Below the pieces are notes generated by a model. That model was given only the letters and a program-made list of their open reading frames with translations. It had not been told where the DNA came from and did not search any database. Shown here one piece after another: positions 42,201 through 51,078 of a stretch of DNA of 64,000 nucleotides (position 1 is the stretch's first letter; every line of letters starts with the position of its first letter). The translations under genes were made by a program, and so were the position numbers. Source of the DNA: Vibrio splendidus (GTDB taxonomy: Bacteria > Pseudomonadota > Gammaproteobacteria > Enterobacterales > Vibrionaceae). The stretch covers positions 310,001 to 374,000 of the forward strand of contig NZ_AP025508.1 of assembly GCF_024347615.1 (NCBI RefSeq). The letters run 5' to 3'.

Positions 42201-43838
42201 ATGCGTAAACTTGTAGTAGCAATCCTAGTGTCATCTTTAGTCGGCTGTTCGATGGGGCATCGAGATCCCGTTGAGATCAAAGAGTCTTTAAACGAATCGA
42301 TTAATGAAGCGAATAGCAAAGCGCTTCGTGATCTTCCTTCTTCGGTACAAGATGACCTGATGCCTCAGCTTAATTCGGATACCATGTCTCCGGGTATGGA
42401 AACCGTTAAGCGTTTTCGTATTCAAGCTAAAGGTGTTGAAGCGAGAACCTTTTTTGCTAGCTTGGTAAAAGGCACTGAATACAGCGCGGCTATTCACCCT
42501 GGAGTGTCTGGAAACCTTACTCTTAACTTAACTGACGTGACGTTAGATGAAGTGTTGGCTGTTGCTCAGGATATGTATGGTTACGATATAGAAAAACGTG
42601 GCAAAGTTATTCAGATTTACCCTGCTGGTCTGCGTACGGTTACGATCCCGGTTGATTACTTACAAGTGAAGCGTTCAGGTCGCTCATTGACGACCATCAC
42701 CACAGGCACGATCTCTAACTCAGATTCGAATTCATCGAGCTCTTCAAGCTCGAACTCAAACTCGTCAAATTCATCCAACTCTTCTAACTCATCGAATTCG
42801 ACATCGAATGGCGGAACAGAGATTGAAACGACCTCTGAAAGTGATTTCTGGCCACAGCTTGAAGCGGCAGTGGCTCACCTCATTGGTTCTGGTGATGGGC
42901 AAAGCGTAGTGGTAACGCCACAAGCCAGTGTGATTACGGTTCGTGCTTACCCTGACGAAATTCGTGAGGTTCGAGAGTTCTTAGGCATTTCTCAGAAGCG
43001 TTTGCAGCGCCAAGTTATCTTGGAAGCCAAAATCATGGAAGTCACTTTGAGTGATGGTTACCAACAGGGAATTAGCTGGTCGAATTTGTCTAAGTCGATT
43101 GGCAGCGGTGGCGTTGTAATTGATCGTCCGGCAAGTACTTTACCGCCGTTAGATGCAATCAGCTCTTTGTTAGGCGGACAAACTAACGTAACGATTTCAG
43201 ATGGCAGCTTTGAAGCAGTTTTGAGCTTTATGGACACTCAAGGTGACCTTAATGTTCTATCGAGCCCGCGAGTCACGGCGGCAAATAACCAGAAAGCGGT
43301 TATTAAAGTGGGTACCGACGAATACTACGTAACAGATTTATCAAGCTCGGTCGGTAGTGGTGATGACGCGAATGTCGCACCTGAAGTTGAATTAACTCCG
43401 TTCTTCTCTGGCATCTCTTTAGATGTTACTCCTCAGATAGACGATAAAGGTAGTGTGTTCTTACATGTTCACCCAGCCGTTATTGAAGTAGAGGAAGAAG
43501 TGAAAGAGCTCAACCTAGGTTCCACGACGGGCTTGGTGCAACTTCCTTTGGCGAAAAGTTCTATTCGTGAGTCTGATTCAGTGATTCGAGCCAAAGATGG
43601 AGATGTTGTGGTGATTGGTGGGTTAATGAAATCAAATACCAGTGATGTGACCTCTAAAGTCCCATTCCTTGGTGATATCCCAGCACTCGGTCACTTGTTC
43701 CGCAACACCAGTCAATTAACTCAAAAAACTGAGCTTGTGATTTTATTGAAACCGACCATTGTAGGCGTCAATACTTGGCAATCTGAGTTGGAGCGTTCTC
43801 GAGACCTTTTACAAGAATGGTTCCCTGATGAAGAGTAG
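42201..43838 (+). CDS. mshL: MSHA pilus outer-membrane secretin MshL
   Basis: 545 residues. A lipoprotein signal with lipobox LVGC (C16) suggests outer-membrane anchoring. An N-terminal secretin/TonB-like short domain (about 75-135) and a periplasmic N domain are interrupted by a Ser/Asn-only linker (172-205). The secretin core (about 270-530) includes VLSSPRVTAANNQKA and VPFLGDIPALGHLFR, a family hallmark. Forms the outer-membrane gate through which the MSHA pilus emerges. Confidence 0.94.
   Translation: MRKLVVAILVSSLVGCSMGHRDPVEIKESLNESINEANSKALRDLPSSVQDDLMPQLNSDTMSPGMETVKRFRIQAKGVEARTFFASLVKGTEYSAAIHPGVSGNLTLNLTDVTLDEVLAVAQDMYGYDIEKRGKVIQIYPAGLRTVTIPVDYLQVKRSGRSLTTITTGTISNSDSNSSSSSSSNSNSSNSSNSSNSSNSTSNGGTEIETTSESDFWPQLEAAVAHLIGSGDGQSVVVTPQASVITVRAYPDEIREVREFLGISQKRLQRQVILEAKIMEVTLSDGYQQGISWSNLSKSIGSGGVVIDRPASTLPPLDAISSLLGGQTNVTISDGSFEAVLSFMDTQGDLNVLSSPRVTAANNQKAVIKVGTDEYYVTDLSSSVGSGDDANVAPEVELTPFFSGISLDVTPQIDDKGSVFLHVHPAVIEVEEEVKELNLGSTTGLVQLPLAKSSIRESDSVIRAKDGDVVVIGGLMKSNTSDVTSKVPFLGDIPALGHLFRNTSQLTQKTELVILLKPTIVGVNTWQSELERSRDLLQEWFPDEE
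42714..42820 (+). repeat. Ser/Asn-coding low-complexity tract in mshL
   Basis: Residues 172-205 are built almost wholly from Ser and Asn, with SSN units repeated in a row; at DNA level TCN/AAY codons vary, so it is repetitive in protein more than in exact DNA. It sits between secretin subdomains and probably acts as a flexible linker. Confidence 0.85.
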
Positions 43839-43890
43839 CCACTCATCTTCTCCATGTAGATTGGCAGTATCTAACTAAGCTAGGTCACTG

Positions 43891-44730
43891 ATGTATCAAG
43901 CTCACTTTGGTTTTGAACAACTGCCATTTACTTTAACGCCGAATACCGATTTATTTTATGGTTTAGCGCCTCATTTCGAAGCGATTCAGACGGTGATCTC
44001 AGCGTTAGAAATGGGCGAAGGCGTGATTAAGGTCACCGGAGAGGTTGGTACTGGAAAAACCATGGTTTGTCGGATGTTGGTCAATCACCTAAATGATTGT
44101 ACGGCTCTTATTTACCTGCCAAACCCTGTACTTTCTGGTGCTGATTTACGCCAAGCCGTTGCTAAAGAACTGGGTTTGACTATCGATAATGAAGCAACCT
44201 TAGTTGATAACATTCAGCATAAGCTCATTGAGTTACACAACTCAGGTTTAAGAGTGGTAGCGATTCTTGATGAGGCTCAAGCTCTATCGGATGAAGCTCT
44301 CGAAACATTAAGGTTGTTCGGTAACCTTGAAACTGAAGATAAAAAACTGCTGCAAATTGTTTTATTAGGGCAGCCTGAATTGGATGTTCGATTAGAGGCT
44401 TATCACCTTAGGCAGTTTCGTCAAAGAATCACGTTTAGTTCAACACTGAGACCGCTGACTCTCGATGAAACGGTGGCGTATATTGATAATCGGATCGCTA
44501 AATCTGGTGGCAATCCTGAATTGTTCAGTTTGAATCAAAAAAAGGCGATTTGTCGCTCCTCGTTAGGTATTCCAAGATTGATAAATCAACTATGCCATAA
44601 GGCTCTTTTGCTCTCGTTCAGTGAAGATAAGAAAAGTATCGACAACCAGCACCTGTTTTCAGCCATGCATGAAACTTACGATGTATGTAAGCCTAAATTT
44701 AAAACGCCAATACTGTGGGGTTGGAATTAA
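43891..44730 (+). CDS. mshM: MSHA pilus AAA+ ATPase MshM
   Basis: 279 residues. ExeA/GspA-like AAA+ ATPase beginning MYQAHFGFEQLPFTLTPNTD, with Walker A GEVGTGKT (50-57) and Walker B ILDEAQ (D127, E128). It lacks the transmembrane segment and peptidoglycan-binding domain found in the larger ExeA proteins. In the msh locus it is expected to help assemble or position the secretin. Confidence 0.88.
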   Translation: MYQAHFGFEQLPFTLTPNTDLFYGLAPHFEAIQTVISALEMGEGVIKVTGEVGTGKTMVCRMLVNHLNDCTALIYLPNPVLSGADLRQAVAKELGLTIDNEATLVDNIQHKLIELHNSGLRVVAILDEAQALSDEALETLRLFGNLETEDKKLLQIVLLGQPELDVRLEAYHLRQFRQRITFSSTLRPLTLDETVAYIDNRIAKSGGNPELFSLNQKKAICRSSLGIPRLINQLCHKALLLSFSEDKKSIDNQHLFSAMHETYDVCKPKFKTPILWGWN

Positions 44731-44732
44731 TT

Positions 44733-45884
44733 ATGAGCGTCATAAATAACGCCTTGTCTGAATTGGCAAAGAAAAAGTCAGCGACTTCGATTGAAGCAGC
44801 AGTTGTACCTAAAGTAAAAACGCGTTCCCCATTGGTTTGGGTTGTTGCGGGCTTTACTTTGAGTTTAGCGATGGGCGGTTGGGCTATATCACAAGGGCCT
44901 ACCGTTGAACATTCAATCTCAACTCGAGATGCACAAGTTCAGGTCTCTGTCGTAGAGAGTTCTGGAGAAATGCAGAATGTTGTTACTCAAACACTCTCAT
45001 CGCCAACCAAGAAATTCGTGACGCTAGATTTAACGCCCCGTTCCGCAGAAAGCACAGTAGCGGCAAATAACGTTCAAGTTAAGCCAACGACAACGTCGAG
45101 TACTTCTAAAGCGAGAACCCCTGAGGTTACGCCTAAACCGTTAAGCACGGCTAAAGCGAGTAACATTGACATTCCAAAGCCGATTTACGTTGCTAGCGTT
45201 GCAAAAAAAGCTCCGGCTCCTATCTCTAATGAGAAAGAATCTTCTGACAGTTCAGAAAATAGCGAAATGTTGATTGAGCAGGTAGAGCTAACACCTGAGC
45301 AGTTATCAGTGAATGCACAAGGGCGAGCTCAGAAAGCGCTTGATGCGAATGATCTTACTGGTGCTTTGAAAGGTTACACCGAAGCCTTGCGTTATACGCC
45401 ACGCAATGAAGATGTTCGTCAGAAACTCGCGATTCTCTATTTTGGTAAAGGCGATACTCGTAAAGCCTATGAGTTGTATCAGTCTGGTATCAAGCTCAAC
45501 ATCAACAGTGAAAAACTGCGATTAGGGTTATCTAAACTGCTGGTTAAAGCGAATCAAGCAGAAGCAGCTTTAAGCCCGTTAATCCATCTGCCACCAAATC
45601 CTACTCAAGATTATTTAGCAATGCGTGCGGCGTTGAGTCAAAAATCTCAGCAAGAAGACATCGCACTCGAGAGTTACCAAAAGTTAGTCGAGGTTGATTC
45701 AGATAATGCTCGCTGGTGGCTTGGTCTTGCGATTCAACAAGAGCGTCAACTTGATTTTTCTGCAGCAAAAGAGTCATACCAAGGTGCCTTAACCAGAATT
45801 GGAATCTCATCTCAATCGCAAAACTTTGTGCGTGACCGCTTAAAAATAATCAAAGCTTTAGAGGAGAGTGGCGATGCAAATTAG
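44733..45884 (+). CDS. mshN: MSHA pilus biogenesis protein MshN (TPR)
   Basis: 383 residues from ATG 44733 (MSVINNALSEL, ribosome site TTGGA); the frame opens six codons earlier inside mshM but without a ribosome site. A cytoplasmic N-terminus, one membrane segment (about 28-46), a Ser/Thr/Pro/Lys-rich periplasmic stalk to about residue 175, and C-terminal tetratricopeptide repeats (about 195-370). This is a GspB/PilF-like scaffold role by analogy. It overlaps mshE by 11 bases. Confidence 0.87.
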   Translation: MSVINNALSELAKKKSATSIEAAVVPKVKTRSPLVWVVAGFTLSLAMGGWAISQGPTVEHSISTRDAQVQVSVVESSGEMQNVVTQTLSSPTKKFVTLDLTPRSAESTVAANNVQVKPTTTSSTSKARTPEVTPKPLSTAKASNIDIPKPIYVASVAKKAPAPISNEKESSDSSENSEMLIEQVELTPEQLSVNAQGRAQKALDANDLTGALKGYTEALRYTPRNEDVRQKLAILYFGKGDTRKAYELYQSGIKLNINSEKLRLGLSKLLVKANQAEAALSPLIHLPPNPTQDYLAMRAALSQKSQQEDIALESYQKLVEVDSDNARWWLGLAIQQERQLDFSAAKESYQGALTRIGISSQSQNFVRDRLKIIKALEESGDAN

Positions 45885-47598
45885 ATTAAGAAAAAGGCTA
45901 GGTGATTTGCTCGTCGAAGAGGGAATCATCACTGAGGCCCAAGTTGAACAAGCTCTTTCTGCTCAAAAAAGTACCGGTCGTAAGCTAGGTGATGCGCTGA
46001 TTGAACTTGGTTTCTTATCAGAACAACAGATGTTGAGTTTCTTGTCTCAGCAACTCGCTATTCCTCTCATTGATTTAAGTCGAGCCGTTGTTGATGTTGA
46101 AGCGGTACAGCTTTTACCTGAAGTGCATGCTCGTCGTCTTCGTGCATTGGTGATTGGACGCCAAGGCGATACGTTACGTGTCGCCATGAGTGATCCTGCG
46201 GACTTGTTTGCTCAGGAATCTTTGCTTGGCCAACTAGGTGACTACGCGCTTGAATTCGTTGTCGCTCAAGAAAGACAATTAGTGGATGGCTTTGATCGCT
46301 ATTACCGCCGAACCAAAGAAATAGCGTCTTTCGCCGAGCAGCTTCATGCTGAACACCAAGTCAATGACGCCTTTGATTTTGATATTGCTGGTGAAGACAG
46401 TGACGAAGTTACGGTCGTTAAGCTGATCAACTCGCTATTTGAAGATGCAATCCAAGTCGGTGCATCTGATATTCATATTGAGCCAGATTCAAACGTATTG
46501 CGTCTTCGTCAGCGTATTGATGGCGTGCTGCATGAAACACTGCTGAATGAAGTCAATATTGCTTCTGCACTCGTACTGCGCTTGAAGTTAATGGCAAACC
46601 TCGATATCTCAGAGAAGCGTCTTCCTCAAGATGGTCGTTTTAACATTCGAGCCAAAGGTCAGTCTGTTGATATTCGTATGTCGACTATGCCCGTGCAACA
46701 TGGTGAGTCTGTGGTTATGCGTCTTCTCAACCAATCAGCCGGCCTTCGTAAATTAGAAGCATCAGGAATACCAAGTGATCTGTTGGTTCGACTTCGTCAA
46801 CAGTTACGCCGTCCACATGGCATGATCTTGGTCACTGGCCCGACGGGTTCAGGTAAAACAACCACCCTTTATGGTGCGCTAAGCGAATTAAACGAGCCAG
46901 GCAAAAAGATCATTACTGCGGAAGATCCTGTGGAATACCGCCTTCCTCGTGTGAACCAAGTTCAGGTAAACCCTAAGATCAATCTCGATTTCTCTACTAT
47001 CCTCAGAACTTTTCTTCGTCAGGATCCCGATATCATCCTTATTGGTGAGATGCGTGACCACGAAACCGTTGAGATTGGTTTGAGAGCCGCACTGACTGGT
47101 CACTTAGTATTAAGTACGCTGCATACCAACGATGCAGTAGACAGTGCGCTGCGTATGATGGACATGGGTGCTCCCGGTTATCTCGTGGCAAGTGCCGTGA
47201 GAGCGGTAGTGGCACAGCGATTAGTTCGTAAAGTGTGTACTGATTGTAAGGTTGAGGATGAATTGGATGAACCTCGTAAGCAGTGGTTGAGCGTACGTTT
47301 CCCTAATCAAGTGGCTGTGCCATTCATGAAAGGTCGTGGTTGCCAGAACTGTAACCTAACCGGTTATCGCGGGCGTATTGGTGTCTTTGAAATGTTGGAG
47401 CTAGAGCAAGACATGATGGATGCACTTAGAGCGAACGATGCGGTTGGCTTTGCTCAAACGGCAAGGCGGTCTAAAAATTACAAACCGTTGTTGGCTTCTG
47501 CGATGGAGCTAGCTTTGCAAGGTGTCGTGAGCCTCGATGAGATCATGCACCTTGGTGAAGGCGATGCTTCCGGTGCCACTGACCCAATTTATCTGTAG
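45874..47598 (+). CDS. mshE: MSHA pilus extension ATPase MshE, c-di-GMP-binding
   Basis: 574 residues from ATG 45874, preceded by GAGGAGAG (an in-frame GTG at 45868 lies within that site). The N-terminal MshEN domain shows two tandem cyclic-di-GMP motifs: R8-LG...G17...Q31 and K-LG...LSQQ starting near 36. These motifs bind c-di-GMP in MshE of Vibrio cholerae. The ATPase core has Walker A GPTGSGKT (322-329), DPDIILIGEMRD and a zinc motif CTDC...CQNC. Powers pilus assembly, here gated by c-di-GMP. Confidence 0.96.
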   Translation: MQIRLRKRLGDLLVEEGIITEAQVEQALSAQKSTGRKLGDALIELGFLSEQQMLSFLSQQLAIPLIDLSRAVVDVEAVQLLPEVHARRLRALVIGRQGDTLRVAMSDPADLFAQESLLGQLGDYALEFVVAQERQLVDGFDRYYRRTKEIASFAEQLHAEHQVNDAFDFDIAGEDSDEVTVVKLINSLFEDAIQVGASDIHIEPDSNVLRLRQRIDGVLHETLLNEVNIASALVLRLKLMANLDISEKRLPQDGRFNIRAKGQSVDIRMSTMPVQHGESVVMRLLNQSAGLRKLEASGIPSDLLVRLRQQLRRPHGMILVTGPTGSGKTTTLYGALSELNEPGKKIITAEDPVEYRLPRVNQVQVNPKINLDFSTILRTFLRQDPDIILIGEMRDHETVEIGLRAALTGHLVLSTLHTNDAVDSALRMMDMGAPGYLVASAVRAVVAQRLVRKVCTDCKVEDELDEPRKQWLSVRFPNQVAVPFMKGRGCQNCNLTGYRGRIGVFEMLELEQDMMDALRANDAVGFAQTARRSKNYKPLLASAMELALQGVVSLDEIMHLGEGDASGATDPIYL

Positions 47599-47610
47599 GG
47601 GTAGAGTGAT

Positions 47611-48834
47611 ATGCCAACGTATCGTTATGTAGGTCGCAGTTCTGATGGCAGCCAAGTGACTGGCCAGTTAGATGCGAATAACGAAGATCTTGCTGCAGAA
47701 AGTTTGATGAGTAAGGGGATTATTCCGACCTCAATCAAGCTGGGTAAAAGTGGTGGTTCAGTGCTGGATATGGATGTATCGAGCCTGTTTTCACCCAATG
47801 TTCCGCTTGAAGTCTTGGTTCTGTTTTGTCGACAGTTATACAGCCTAACCAAGGCGGGTGTACCACTATTAAGGTCGATGAAAGGCCTGACCCAAAACTG
47901 TGAAAATAAGCAGTTGAAAGCGGCCTTAGAAGACGTGGTTGCTGAGCTAACCAATGGTCGTGGATTATCAGCATCGATGCAGATGCATCCCAAGGTGTTC
48001 AGCCCGCTGTTTGTCTCTATGATAGGGGTTGGTGAAAATACCGGTCGTCTAGATCAGGCTTTGCTGCAATTGGCTGGATACTATGAGCAAGAAGTAGAGA
48101 CTCGTAAGAGAATCAAGACTGCGATGCGGTATCCAACCTTTGTGATCAGCTTTATTTTGGTCGCGATGTTCATTCTCAATATTAAGGTTATTCCACAGTT
48201 CTCTAGTATGTTTGCGCGCTTTGGTGTCGACCTGCCGCTTCCAACTCGTATCTTAATTGGTATGTCGGAGTTCTTTGTTAATTACTGGGGCTTAATGCTC
48301 GCCGTTATCTTTGGTCTTATCTTTGCTTTCAAAGCATGGGTTAAGACAGACAAAGGATTGGAAAAGTGGGACAGGTTACGCTTAAAAATACCCGTGATTG
48401 GTGGGGTAGTGAATCGAGCGCTACTTTCGCGATTTTCACGCACATTCGCCTTGATGCTAAAAGCCGGTGTACCACTGAACCAATCGCTGTCGTTGTCTGC
48501 GGAAGCGTTGGATAACCGATTCCTTGAATTGAGAGTTCAGGCGATGAAAGCCGCAATAGAAGCTGGTAGTACGGTTTCTTCAACAGCGATCAATAGCGAA
48601 ATTTTCACCCCACTGGTGATACAAATGATTTCGGTGGGTGAAGAAACCGGCCGTATTGATGAGCTATTACTTGAGGTATCCGATTTTTATGATCGAGAAG
48701 TCGATTATGACTTAAAGACCTTAACCGCAAGGATCGAACCTATTTTATTGGTGGTTGTGGCTGGTATGGTGCTGATCTTAGCTCTGGGTATTTTCCTACC
48801 GATGTGGGGAATGCTGGATGCAATCAAAGGCTAG
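47611..48834 (+). CDS. mshG: MSHA pilus inner-membrane platform protein MshG
   Basis: 407 residues of the PilC/GspF family. Two homologous T2SSF cytoplasmic domains (about 65-190 and 270-390), each followed by membrane segments (about 170-190, 220-240 and 375-400). Signature phrases include FCRQLYSLTKAGVPLL and TFALMLKAGVPLNQSL. It is the platform that MshE drives during pilin addition. Confidence 0.95.
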   Translation: MPTYRYVGRSSDGSQVTGQLDANNEDLAAESLMSKGIIPTSIKLGKSGGSVLDMDVSSLFSPNVPLEVLVLFCRQLYSLTKAGVPLLRSMKGLTQNCENKQLKAALEDVVAELTNGRGLSASMQMHPKVFSPLFVSMIGVGENTGRLDQALLQLAGYYEQEVETRKRIKTAMRYPTFVISFILVAMFILNIKVIPQFSSMFARFGVDLPLPTRILIGMSEFFVNYWGLMLAVIFGLIFAFKAWVKTDKGLEKWDRLRLKIPVIGGVVNRALLSRFSRTFALMLKAGVPLNQSLSLSAEALDNRFLELRVQAMKAAIEAGSTVSSTAINSEIFTPLVIQMISVGEETGRIDELLLEVSDFYDREVDYDLKTLTARIEPILLVVVAGMVLILALGIFLPMWGMLDAIKG

Positions 48835-48837
48835 GGA

Positions 48838-49293
48838 ATGCTAAATAACCTACAACGCTCACGTTTTGTTATTTGGAGTGTCGTTATTCTTTTTCTTATT
48901 GTGGGGGTGCTCTCTGCCTTTAAAACGGTAGAAGAAGAAGCAACTAACACGGCATTGATCGTCGCGAGCAAGCGGATTTTAGAGCAAGCAAATTTGTTCA
49001 AACAACAGTATTTGTTATCGAGTGCTGAGCAAAACAATAGCTCGGAACATCCTAAAAGTTATAGCCGAACAGGCTGGATAATGCCGATTCAAGGAGATGA
49101 GCGAGACTGTCATTATTGGCTTGAGGAATTATACCCTCAAGAGAGCATTTTAGGGCTCAGTTCACCGAGTATTGAAGATAAAAGTGATAACATACAGTTT
49201 CACTGTCGTTATCATTATAGTGATAAGTATCAGATAGATATATTACTCAAGAAAGAAAGGTTTAGTGTGAAAGCCAATATTTTGGCTTTGTGA
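48838..49293 (+). CDS. mshF: MSHA biogenesis protein MshF
   Basis: 151 residues. An N-terminal membrane segment (about 11-30) followed by a small periplasmic domain; no GFTLxE prepilin motif, so probably not a classical pilin. Begins three bases after the mshG stop, the last gene of the assembly half. A hairpin AAAGCCAA / TTGGCTTT (49270-49289) spans its last codons. Named by position; function unknown. Confidence 0.78.
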   Translation: MLNNLQRSRFVIWSVVILFLIVGVLSAFKTVEEEATNTALIVASKRILEQANLFKQQYLLSSAEQNNSSEHPKSYSRTGWIMPIQGDERDCHYWLEELYPQESILGLSSPSIEDKSDNIQFHCRYHYSDKYQIDILLKKERFSVKANILAL

Positions 49294-49298
49294 AAATA

Positions 49299-49341
49299 TT
49301 GACAGTTTTTGTATGGTTTTATACGTGCGCGAATGTATAAT
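49299..49341 (+). promoter_or_regulatory. Promoter region of the pilin operon mshBACDOPQ
   Basis: A perfect TTGACA at 49299-49304 (paired at 17 bases with weak TACGTG) and a perfect TATAAT at 49336-49341 (paired with weak TATGGT). Either could start a transcript in the only sizeable gap between assembly and structural genes; the structural genes are reported as a separate transcript in Vibrio cholerae. Confidence 0.6.
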
Positions 49342-49372
49342 GCGCGTTAATAATTAGATGAGTAGGTAGAAA

Positions 49373-49948
49373 ATGCTTAAGAATCAAAAGGGTTTCTCCC
49401 TTGTCGAATTAGTCATAGTGATCGTGGTCGTTGGTTTATTGGCGGTAGCTGCTTTACCCCGCTTCCTCGACGTGACAGATGAGGCTAAAAAATCAAGTAT
49501 TGAAGGTGTCGCTGGTGGTTTTGCAACCGCCGTTTTGTCGGCAAGAGCACAATGGGAAGCTGAAGCTAGACCATCTGAGAAGATTGGTGTTGAAACATAC
49601 AATACTGTAAATTATGATGGTGTTGATTTTTGGTTAACAAGATCAAAGAACAGTAATAATGTCGATACCGATTTTAGAGATGGCTATCCATGGACTCTGA
49701 ACAACGATTCGAGCACTGCACCACAAGACATTTCAGATAAAACCTGTTCTGAGTTGATGGAAAACTTGCTGCAAAATCCACCTAAAGTTGGTGCGGTTTC
49801 AGATGTTGCTAGCGACTCAAATTACAAATATTCAGCGCAAGCGAATTCAGGTGATGCAACGTGTACTTACATTCAATTAGAAGGTAATACCGAGCACCAA
49901 TTTGTTTACGAAATTAAAACTGGTCGTGTGACCGTAACTTTGCAGTAA
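49373..49948 (+). CDS. mshB: MSHA minor pilin MshB
   Basis: 191 residues. Type IV prepilin leader MLKNQKG cut before FSLVE, with Glu at +5, and a long hydrophobic helix (VIVIVVVGLLAVAALPRF). The globular domain has a Cys pair (CSELMENL...CTYIQLE) typical of the D-loop. First gene of the structural operon, 35 bases ahead of mshA. Confidence 0.92.
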   Translation: MLKNQKGFSLVELVIVIVVVGLLAVAALPRFLDVTDEAKKSSIEGVAGGFATAVLSARAQWEAEARPSEKIGVETYNTVNYDGVDFWLTRSKNSNNVDTDFRDGYPWTLNNDSSTAPQDISDKTCSELMENLLQNPPKVGAVSDVASDSNYKYSAQANSGDATCTYIQLEGNTEHQFVYEIKTGRVTVTLQ

Positions 49949-49983
49949 GTCTGCGTAAAATTAAACATAGAGAGAGCTTAACT

Positions 49984-50442
49984 ATGAAAAGACAAGGCGG
50001 TTTCACCCTAATCGAACTAGTGGTTGTAATTGTTATTCTGGGTATTCTTGCTGTAACTGCGGCACCACGTTTCCTAAACCTGCAAGATGATGCTCGTACG
50101 TCTTCTTTGGAAGGCTTAAAAGGTGCAATGGCTGGTGCGGCAGGTATTGTATATGGCAAAGCTGCAATTGATGGCTTAGAGGCTATTTCTTCAGGCCGAG
50201 CAGTCTCTGGCGCTAACGGAAATGATATTAATGTAGTGTTTGGTTACCCTGAAGCTACATCTGCTGGTATTGGCAATGCAGTATCAGGTTTAGCTGAAGA
50301 TTGGACGGTAATTTCGTCTGCAACTGGTGCTATTGTATACGGCTTTGACAACAACACTACGTGTTTTGTAACTTACGCGATCGATGCTACAGCAACAACA
50401 GCTCAAGAGCCGAGAATTACAGTTACTTCTTGTACTGAGTAA
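49984..50442 (+). CDS. mshA: MSHA major pilin MshA
   Basis: 152 residues. Short leader MKRQGG, cleavage before FTLIE, and the hydrophobic assembly helix up to APRFLNLQDDAR. A C-terminal disulfide loop is bounded by cysteines in TTCFVTYA and TVTSCTE. Main subunit of the mannose-sensitive haemagglutinin pilus used in surface attachment. Strong ribosome site AGAGAGAG and an immediate terminator are consistent with high independent expression. Confidence 0.94.
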   Translation: MKRQGGFTLIELVVVIVILGILAVTAAPRFLNLQDDARTSSLEGLKGAMAGAAGIVYGKAAIDGLEAISSGRAVSGANGNDINVVFGYPEATSAGIGNAVSGLAEDWTVISSATGAIVYGFDNNTTCFVTYAIDATATTAQEPRITVTSCTE

Positions 50443-50460
50443 TTGATAGATACGATATTT

Positions 50461-50486
50461 AAGGCCAGCTCCTGCTGGCCTTTTTT
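50461..50486 (+). terminator. Terminator between mshA and mshC
   Basis: Perfect stem AAGGCCAGC / GCTGGCCTT, TCCT loop, six Ts, 18 bases after mshA. It lies inside the structural gene cluster, so most transcripts should stop after the major pilin. Confidence 0.93.
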
Positions 50487-50550
50487 CTATCCAAAGCACA
50501 CAAAGATCAAAGCTATTCATATACATAATATCGTAAGCTTCGTTATCTTG

Positions 50551-50556
50551 TATAAT
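50551..50556 (+). promoter_or_regulatory. Possible -10 box for mshCDOPQ
   Basis: TATAAT 31 bases before the mshC ATG with no good -35. It would give minor pilins an independent weak promoter after the mshA terminator. Confidence 0.35.
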
Positions 50557-50586
50557 CAGTATTCGCTAGGCAGTTAGAGGCTCATT

Positions 50587-51078
50587 ATGGATAACAGCCC
50601 CATCTCCAAAGGCTTTACTCTGGTAGAGCTGATCATCGTTATCATTATCCTCGGTATTATTTCAACTTTTGCCGCGAGTCGCTTCGCTGGAACCTCTAGT
50701 TTTTCTACCTTTGCTGCCCAAGAGCAGGTCATCTCTGTTATCCGTCAAATCCAAGTTAATCGAATGCAATCAAACGTTTCCGCTGCTAATGACAGCTTTC
50801 GTCTTGCTATCAATAGTGATTGTCTAGGTTCAGTTACGGCATGCAGTCTAAATCTATCGAATAGCGCTCAAAAATCACAAGCTGATGCGCGTAGTGACTA
50901 TGTACGTGAGTCCGATATTTCATTTTCTCCAGCGAATACAATTATCGATTTTGATTTATTGGGTAATCCTTCGGTGAGCGCTGGGGTTAATATTACTATT
51001 AATTCAAATGCCTCTAGTAATAGCGCTCAGGTGTGTATTAATTCTCAAGGCTATGTGCGTGAAGGGACGTGCCTATGA
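50587..51078 (+). CDS. mshC: MSHA minor pilin MshC
   Basis: 163 residues. Leader MDNSPISKG, cleavage before FTLVE, then the hydrophobic helix IIVIIILGIISTFAASRF. GspH/FimT-like small minor pilin. The stop overlaps the mshD start (ATGA). Confidence 0.9.
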   Translation: MDNSPISKGFTLVELIIVIIILGIISTFAASRFAGTSSFSTFAAQEQVISVIRQIQVNRMQSNVSAANDSFRLAINSDCLGSVTACSLNLSNSAQKSQADARSDYVRESDISFSPANTIIDFDLLGNPSVSAGVNITINSNASSNSAQVCINSQGYVREGTCL

